Of a stretch of DNA of 64,000 nucleotides, positions 57,667 to 64,000 are shown one piece after another. A model generated the notes under the pieces. The model was not told where the DNA came from. It saw nothing but the letters and a program-made list of their open reading frames with translations, and did not search any database. Source of the DNA: Cafeteria roenbergensis (lineage: Eukaryota > Sar > Bigyra > Bicosoecida > Cafeteriaceae); contig VLTN01000051.1 in assembly GCA_008330645.1 (NCBI GenBank), positions 211,054-275,053 on the forward strand, read 5' to 3'. The position numbers were made by a program, and so were the translations under genes. Positions within the stretch are counted from its first letter, which is position 1. Each line of letters starts with the position of its first letter.

Positions 57667-59299
57667 ATGGCCACCCATGCTACGAATGAGCGTGCAATGG
57701 CGAGCGCGATCTGGGATGCGGCGAGTGCCGGGGATACCGCTGAGACCCGTAGGCTGCTCGATGAGGGCGCGCCGGTGGACTGCAAAAATGATGCCAACGT
57801 GAGCGCTTTGCTGTCACGGCGTGGCGCCTCCCCCGTTCCCAAGGGCATGGAGCGCGATACCGCAAGACATGCGTCTCTCTCCCGCCAGTTGGGCTGCTGC
57901 ACCACGGCTCGCGCGGCAAGACATGTGGGGCGGTCCGGAACGCTGGGGCAACGAGGCGGTGTCATGGCGAGCTGGGCGCTGCTGGGTGGCTCACGAGAGG
58001 CCACGCCGGTCGCCTACTGCGAGGGCTGAGTTTGTCGGGGGCACACGACCTCGCAGGATGGCGGTACGGCGCTTGTTGCGGCTGCATTCGATGGCCACAA
58101 GGACACGGTGGAGCTGCTGCTGGACTGGGGCGCCAACCTGGAGGCCAAGGACCGCGTGAGTGCGGCGGTCGTGTGGTGCTGCGCGACGGGACGGGCCGGG
58201 CGTCACAGGCGGGCGCGAGGGGACGATGGCAATGGTGCGTGGGGGCGTCGTGGTCCTGTCGCGGTCCGGCGTGTGAGGCGGCGCTGGCGGGGCAGGGGGG
58301 GGCATGTCGGCAGGGGAGCGATGGTGCGACGCGGTGCGGTGACATGCGGGCCCGCGACGTTGCAGGGTGGTGGTACGGCGCTTCTTTGGGCTGCACAAGG
58401 TGGTCATAAGAACACGGTGGAGCTGCTGCTGGACCGGGGTGCCAACCTGGAGGCTAAGGGGCTATGTGAGTGCGGCGGTCGTGTGGTGCTGCGCGACGGG
58501 CCGCGCCGGGCGTCACAGGCGGGCGCGAGGGGACGATGGCGATGGTGCGTCGGGGCGTCGTGGTCCTGTCGCGGTCCGGCGTGTGAGGCGGCGCTGGCGG
58601 GGGGGGCATGTCGGCAGGGGAGCGATGGTGCGACGAGGTGCGGTGATATGCGGGCCTGCGATGTCGCAGGGTGGTGCCACAGCGCTTGTTCTGGCTGCAT
58701 CCGGTGGCCACAAGGACACGGTGGAGCTGCTGCTGGACTGGGGCGCCAACCTGGAGGCCAAGGACCGCGTGAGTGCGGCGGCCGTGTGGTGCTGCGCGAC
58801 GGGCCGCGCCAGGCGTCACGGGCGGGCGCGTGGGGACGATGGCAATGATGCATCGGGGCGTCGTGCCCCTATCGAGGGCAGGTGTGGGAGCAGGCGCTGG
58901 CGGGGGGGGTATGCCGGAAGGGGGCGATGGTGCGACGAGGTGTGGTGACATGCGGGCCCGCGATGTTGCAGCGATTGGGCACAGCGCTTGTTCGTGCTGC
59001 ATGGCGTGGCCACAAGGACATGGTGGAGCTGCTGCTGGACCGGGGCGCCGACCTGGAGGCCAAGGACTATGTGAGTGCGGCGGTCGTGTGAAGCTGCGCG
59101 ACAGGCCGCGCCAGGCATCACAGGCGCACCGGTGGGTGGCAGTGACGATGGCGAGCTGGGGCGCCGTGTCCTGTGGGGGGCGAACGTGTGAGGCAGCGCT
59201 GGCGGGGGGGAGATGTCGGCAGGGGAGCGATGGTGCGACGAGGTGCGGTGATATGCGGGCCCGCGACATTTGCAGGATGGTGGCACGGCGCTAGGATGA
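57667..59299 (+). CDS. Ankyrin-repeat protein built from tandem exon cassettes, truncated by LINE
   Basis: Ankyrin repeats mediate protein-protein binding. Exon 1 (57667-57798, 44 codons) starts MATHATNERAMASAIWDAAS and encodes the capping repeat. Exons 2-5 (58057-58155, 58366-58465, 58670-58768, 58972-59070) each encode exactly one 33-residue repeat (pattern GGTALVxAA, GHKDTVELLLDxGANLEAKD), all phase 0. Donors are GTGAG[C/T] and acceptors GCAG; introns 2-5 are 203-210 bp and nearly identical to each other. Exon 3 has one extra G (AAGGGG instead of AAGGG), which would shift the frame. Exon 6 begins normally at 59276 but after 17 bases the sequence changes to LINE 3' sequence, giving DGGTALG and a TGA at 59297. 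The encoded protein would be about 180 residues; the original array was probably longer. Confidence 0.7.
58057..59292 (+). repeat. Tandem ~304-bp ankyrin exon-intron cassettes
   Basis: Four complete units of 309, 304, 302 and 304 bp, plus the start of a fifth. Each unit is a 99-bp exon (one ankyrin repeat) followed by a ~205-bp intron that starts GTGAGTGCGGCGG and ends in gcgggcc(c/t)gcga(c/t)(g/a)t(t/c)(g)cag. Introns are as similar between units as the exons, showing recent tandem duplication of the whole unit. Confidence 0.9.
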
Positions 59300-59652
59300 A
59301 CATCGTTGGGGGGGGTCGAAAACTCGCGTAACCATACCACACACTCGATTCACAGACTCACCAATCACCAATCCAGCAACTCCATCACCGATGATGACCG
59401 CGCACAAACCGCGCCCAGAAACTCCGCACATCCTCAAGTCGCCATCAGTGCTCCAGACCTGCTGTCGCAGGTACCTGCCCATCAGCTGGTCGCCACTTGG
59501 CTGCCTCGTTCAGTCGCCACAGCAGCCGCCCCTGCTCACGGTCGCAAACGCTCCACCTGTGAACATCGTTGGGGGGGGTCGAAAACTCGCGTAACCATGC
59601 CACACACTCGATTCACAGACTCACCAATCACCAATCCAGCAACTCCATCACC
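59297..59652. repeat. Duplicated LINE 3'-terminal block, period 263
   Basis: A 93-bp block (tgaacatcgttgg, eight G, gtcgaaaactcgcgtaacca onward) at 59297-59389 recurs at 59560-59652 with about one mismatch. Sequence between the copies also contains fragments resembling the end of the RT ORF (cgcaaacgctccacctg; ctgtcgcaggtacctgc). The first block therefore looks like a second, short, 5'-truncated LINE 3' end joined head to tail. Confidence 0.8.
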
Positions 59653-59748
59653 AATGAGTCACAAACCGCGCCAAACCCACAATCCCAAGTCCCAAGCCCA
59701 GATCACCTCCCATCACACTGCCTCGAGTCGCCACTCAGCCGCCCCTGC

Positions 59749-62700
59749 TCACCGCAAACGCTCCACCTGCTGTCGCAGGTACTGCGTCTGCCCGATCAGC
59801 TGGGTCGCCAGTCCCTTGGCGATGACCTCGTTCAGCCTCGACAGCCAGCGGAAGGCCCAGCGCGCACGCTCCCTCGGCCGGTCGCCGAAAGGCCGTGTCC
59901 GCCACCTTCTTGAGGAAGGCGAAGGCCGCCGGTCCCATGCGTCCCGTGGTCGTGATGACGAAGGGCACAATGGAGCTCATGTTGTCCTTTGTAGCTGAGC
60001 TCTTCTTGTACTCCCTCATCTTGTCATTCTCACGGCGCTCGAGAAAGGCGTCCATGTTCTGCAGGCCCTGCGTCACGTAGGACTTGCTCACCGCCGAGGT
60101 GATCTGCACGTCGACGAGACGGGTGGTCTCGAAGTCGACGTGCACCCGCAGGTCCGGTCGCTTGCGCGCGGCCTCGCTGGACCCCGGCTGGGATCCAAAG
60201 CGCGCCTGACCGTCCTGCCAGCTGGAGGGCTCCACCACCGACTGCAGCCCCGCCGAGCGCACCGCCGCGTGCAGGACGTCGCGGACGTCGTTGTGCGCCC
60301 GGATGGTGGAGCCCTTGCCGCAGCGGCAACGCGCCAGGTGGTGCGCCACGCCGGAGACCCCGCCGATGTGGACGGTGCCTCTCGCGGTGGTGTCTCGCTG
60401 CATGCACGCGCAGTTGATCGACACGCCGTCCGGCACCACGTGGTCGGCCTCGGAGGCTCCGATGCGGTAGCGTTCCACCACCGCAAACTCCTCGTCCGTG
60501 AGCCCGCGGGGTCCCATCATCGTGTTGCGGAGCCAGTAGTGCGTTCCCGGCACGCATGCCTCCCGGAACGCGACCAGGTCGCTCATGACGCGGAACATGG
60601 CCGGGTCGTCGATGTTGGCGACACGCTTCTCCGTCGTGCCCTTGGCCAGCGCCTCGGCCCTGCAGCGTGCTGTGCAGGCCCTGCGCGCCTTGGCCAGACG
60701 GCGCAGGAAGGCGCACTCGTGCTTGATGCGCAGCATGTCGTCGTGGTGCAGCACCATCTTGCGCTGCCAGGGCGCCTCGGTCTGCTCGTTCGCCCGCGCC
60801 GTCACCCCGTCGCCGTACAGGCACTTGCGGAGCTTGGCCTTCAGCTCGCCCGGCAGCTTACCCAGGGTGTCGGGCAAGAAGCCCTCGAACCCTGTCGCTG
60901 CGGCCAGGCAGCGGGCTCCCTTGCATGCCCTGATGAACTCCTCCACCAGGTTTGCAGTTGCCTCCATGTCATCCGACGACTCGTCGTCAGATCTGAGCTC
61001 CATCATCGCCTCCAGCGCCAGCTCCTCGATCTCGGCGCGCAGCTCTTCCAGGCCCTCGACAGCCCCCGCGATGTCCGACCTCCACACGTGCGCCAGCTGG
61101 TAGCGCTTCTTCACCCTGGCGTCATGAAGGTCGGCCTCCTTGCCCACGACGCAGTCCTTGTCCGGCCTGAAGTACCGTGCCTCGGTGCAGGCGTCCTTGT
61201 ACTCCTTGCTGTCCCGCTCGTAGTCCCGGTAGGCTCCCTTGGCGACCTCCTCGCATCGCAGCAGGATGTCGCCCACCTCCTTGGTCGCATCGCTGCGGTC
61301 TGAGCGCTTCAGCGAGCTCCTCACGAGTTTCTTGAGCGAGATGCCCTTCCAGTTGGGGTCGTTGCCGTCCGCGTCCGCGTCGGGTCCGTCCCTGGCCAAC
61401 CCGATCGCCGGCGTTCGCCTGACCGAGTAGACCTGTGCCGCATCCGCTCTCGGCTGTGCGGCATCAGATGTCTCTTGGCCGGTTGGAGCGCCAGCCGCAC
61501 TAGCTGCCGCTGCGCCGCCGCCGCTCGTCGTCATCTCGGTCGCCGCTCCCGCCGCGCTGGCGGCAGCCGCACCTCCGCCGACCGTCTGGCCTCCGCTTGT
61601 CGGTGTTGGCTGATGCCCCGGTTCAGCCGCTCCCCCCGTACCGCTGACGAGCCAGCCGTCCAGCGTACCTGCAAGCTGCTGCCCGTGCGCCGGCCCCTCC
61701 TCGCAGTCCTCCTTGGACTCGCTCTCTCCGACCGCCGGGTGGTCCACCCACGGCGTGCCGCCCGCTGCAGCAGCCGCCGCACCCGACTCATCCTCCGCTT
61801 CCGCCTCGCCGGCGTTGGCTGGTCCCGCTCCGGCACCACTCCCCGACGCCGCTTCGCCTCCGCCTCCACCAGTGCCGGGTCCGTCGAGGGCCTCCTCCGG
61901 CGGTGGTGCCATCTCGAACCGCCCTTTCCGCATGTCTCGAACGGCCTCGATGAAGCCCGCTGTCGCCTCGAAGCGGAACTGCGCCACGCCAGGCAGGCCC
62001 ATGCCCCCGGCTTTGCAGCCCTTGCTCAGCATCTTTGCCAGCCTCATCTGAGCGTAGCCTCCCTTCTTCAAGGCCGGGTTGGACGCTGCCGATGCGAGCC
62101 GAGTCACACCGTCGGCTTCCCGGCCCAGGAGCGCCCACCACGCCTCCCGCCTTGCGTGCTCGTCCGGCAGCCCCCGAACAAGCGCCTCGATGGCCTTGGA
62201 CATGGCCTCACGGAAGCCGTCCTCGGTCACCGTGCACATCTCGTCCGAGAGCGCGTGGCCGATCGCATCCAGCTCCGTCTTGTGCGCCACCGCCGACAGG
62301 TTGGCCAGCAGCGCCGCGTGGAACACCGCCAGCTCCTGGCCCGCCGCCGCACCCGCTGCTCTGTGCAGGTAGCTGAACTTCTGGCCCACCACCGACAGCA
62401 GCAGGTGGTGCGCCCGCTTGAGCCCGCAGACCTCGATGCCCGCGAGCAGGCGCTCCGCGGCCGGCCCGAACTCCTTCTCCAGTCGCTTCATCGAGTGCTC
62501 AAGTGCCACCTCCGGCGGGAGTTCCTCCCCCACAGGACACTGCAGCACCGCCACGCTCCGTTCGGTGAGGTGGCACCCCTCCAGCACCGAGGGTGGGGAC
62601 CCTGGATCGTCCCTACTCCGCTTCATCTCCCGCCGAATTCTGGCTTTGGTTCTCTCGAGCTGTCCTCGCTTGCACAGCACCTGGGTCTTGTCGGCGTTCA

Positions 62701-64000
62701 TCCGCAGCCCCACCGTGCTGAGCCGCTCGGCCAGCATCTGGGCTGCCTTGAAGGCGCTCCTCCTCGGGCCCACGAGCGTCGTGTCGTCGGCCATCTGCAA
62801 GATGAGCACATCTGGGAAGGCGCGCCTCACCTCGTCCACCAGGGGGTGCACTGCGATCGCAAACAGTGCGCCCGCTGCCGGGTCGCCTTGACGCACGCCC
62901 CTGTTGGACTCCAGCTCAAAGACCTCGCCCTCGTCCGTGGCAAAGAAGAGCGGGCTGGACGAGCCGTACAGCGCCAGCACCGCCGGCACGAGCTTCTCGT
63001 CCAACCGCCGCACCTCCTCGATCATCGCGCGCCTGGAGACGGAGTTGTAGGCGTTGGCCATGTCCAACGCTACCACCACCGTTCTGATCTCTCCCTCCTC
63101 GAACGCGGTGCGGACAGCATGGACCAGCCTGCACGACCCGTCTCGGCAGCCCAGGAACTGGAAGCGCAGCTGGTCCAGCAGTCCGTGCTTCCCCAGGATG
63201 GTGTTCACCACCTTGCCCACCAGCTTGCCCAGGCCCGAGACCATGGCCACCGGCCTGATCTTGCCGTTGCCCTTGGGGATCGCCATCAGGGTTGACGACC
63301 CGAGGACCCTGCGCTCCTCGGCAGAGAGGTCGTTCCTCAGCGCCCTTCGGACAAATGACACGAGCGCATCCAGGTCCTTCTCGGCGATGTTCTCCAGCTG
63401 CTTCGCGACCATGCCGTCCGGGCCCACGGCCTTCTTGTGCGGCATCGACTGAATCGCCGCCGACACCATTTCCCGGAGCTCGGAGTCGGTGAGGTCCGGC
63501 GCTTCTCCCTCCACTGTGCCGTCGACCACCTCGTCCTCGCTCGGGTGCAGGTTCATCAACGCTTCCAGCGTCTCCCTGTCCTGCGCGACGGTGCCCGCCG
63601 ATGCCATGCTCTTCGCCAGGTCCTTGGCGGAAGTGCCGTTTTTGACGCCGCAGATACGCCTTCAGGGCCGCTACCGTGGTGAGCTGCACCCTTATTCCCG
63701 CCGCTTGCTCGACGGTCGGGTGGCCCTCCGCGTTGCCTCTGCGCCCAGCACCACCAGGGACGCCGCGCTGCCATGGTGCCATGCTGTAAGGTGGGCTCGA
63801 GCGCCACCGGCACGTGCCTCGCTCACCGCCTTGCGCTGCCGCAGTTTGTCCGCGGCAAAGGCCTCGCCGAAGGTGCACTGCCGGAGCAGCGCCTTGATGT
63901 ACCACTGCACCCACTTCTTGGAGGGACATCCGTGTCTCAGAAAGGCTCCTTGGCGAGGCTGTCCGGAGAGCTGGTGGAGCACCGCTTGCACCGCCCGTCC
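59749..64000 (-). CDS. LINE reverse transcriptase with restriction-like endonuclease, partial
   Basis: Copies element RNA into DNA at a nicked target. The long intact frame is 63607-59735. Counting from 63607, RT motifs are RPVAM (about 120), motif A LDMANAYNSVSR (about 180), motif B GVRQGDPAAG (about 240), motif C MADDTTLVG in place of the usual F/Y-ADD (about 272) and GLRMNADKTQVL. An Ala/Gly-rich linker follows (about 565-720), then a Cys/His knuckle (CACMQ with HHLARCRC, about 1066-1095) and a PD-(D/E)XK-like endonuclease core (RPDLRVHVDFE and LVDVQITSAV, about 1150). Coding clearly continues upstream to the window edge in changed frames (QCTFGEAFAADKLRQRKAV; AAGIRVQLTTVAALKAY), needing two one-base shifts near 63,730 and 63,645. 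Another shift near 59,870 makes the more plausible C-terminus LSRLNEVIAKGLATQLIGQT, ending at 59749. The nearest groups are RLE-bearing LINEs; the exact clade is not determined. Confidence 0.7.

Larger units (their letters stand above)
59293..64000 (-). mobile_element. RLE-type LINE retrotransposon (R2/NeSL/CRE-like), 5' end beyond window
   Basis: A non-LTR retrotransposon on the minus strand. It has one long reverse-transcriptase ORF with a C-terminal zinc knuckle and restriction-like endonuclease, followed by a 3' tail ending at about 59293 inside an ankyrin exon. No poly(A) or simple A-rich tail is seen at the 3' end, as in R2-type elements. The tail contains a duplicated terminal block. 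The 5' part lies outside the window, so target-site duplication cannot be checked. Confidence 0.75.

Noticed and set aside
57667-59299. CRISPR-like array, because of regular ~300-bp repeats
   Set aside because: The units are ankyrin exons with introns; repeat length and coding content do not fit CRISPR.

Overview
This is nuclear DNA from a very GC-rich eukaryote, roughly 70% G+C by eye. Spliceosomal introns are recognisable (donors almost always GTGAG[A/C/T], acceptors mostly GCAG). The coding capacity is dominated by giant multidomain membrane proteins and there is a LINE retrotransposon. The gene content (thousands-of-residues adhesion-type proteins with IPT/TIG, cadherin and LamG modules ending in a multi-pass membrane domain) fits a free-living heterotrophic protist. 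A bicosoecid stramenopile such as Cafeteria is my best guess, but nothing in the window proves it.

Layout. (1) 1-3353, minus: a spliced gene running off the left edge, with an ankyrin-like start and a long Ala/Ser/Gly-rich body. (2) 3354-5415: divergent intergenic region. (3) 5416-17602, plus: giant receptor A, about 4,024 residues in two exons. (4) 18255-24525, plus: a secreted-type histidine acid phosphatase whose catalytic fold appears split by an alanine-rich insert of about 1,380 residues. (5) 24526-27115: gene-poor. (6) 27116-51920, plus: giant receptor B, about 8,040 residues, homologous to receptor A at its C-terminus; its frame is broken by five single-base indels between 48.44 and 48.93 kb. 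(7) 52.4-57.1 kb: four smaller genes (MATE-like transporter, unknown multi-pass protein, DUF2306-like protein, SET-domain protein), three of them interrupted by many frame changes. (8) 57667-59299, plus: an ankyrin-repeat gene built of tandem exon-plus-intron cassettes, cut off by (9) an RLE-type LINE on the minus strand that runs off the right edge.

Receptors A and B probably act at the cell surface: signal peptide, large ectodomain with carbohydrate- and protein-binding folds, Cys-rich stalk, about nine to ten membrane helices, cytosolic tail. Their shared membrane module implies duplication, with the phosphatase gene lying between them. The indel-rich stretch from about 48.4 kb onward (also touching the ankyrin array and the LINE) may reflect unpolished assembly rather than biology; resolving that decides whether the small genes there are intact.
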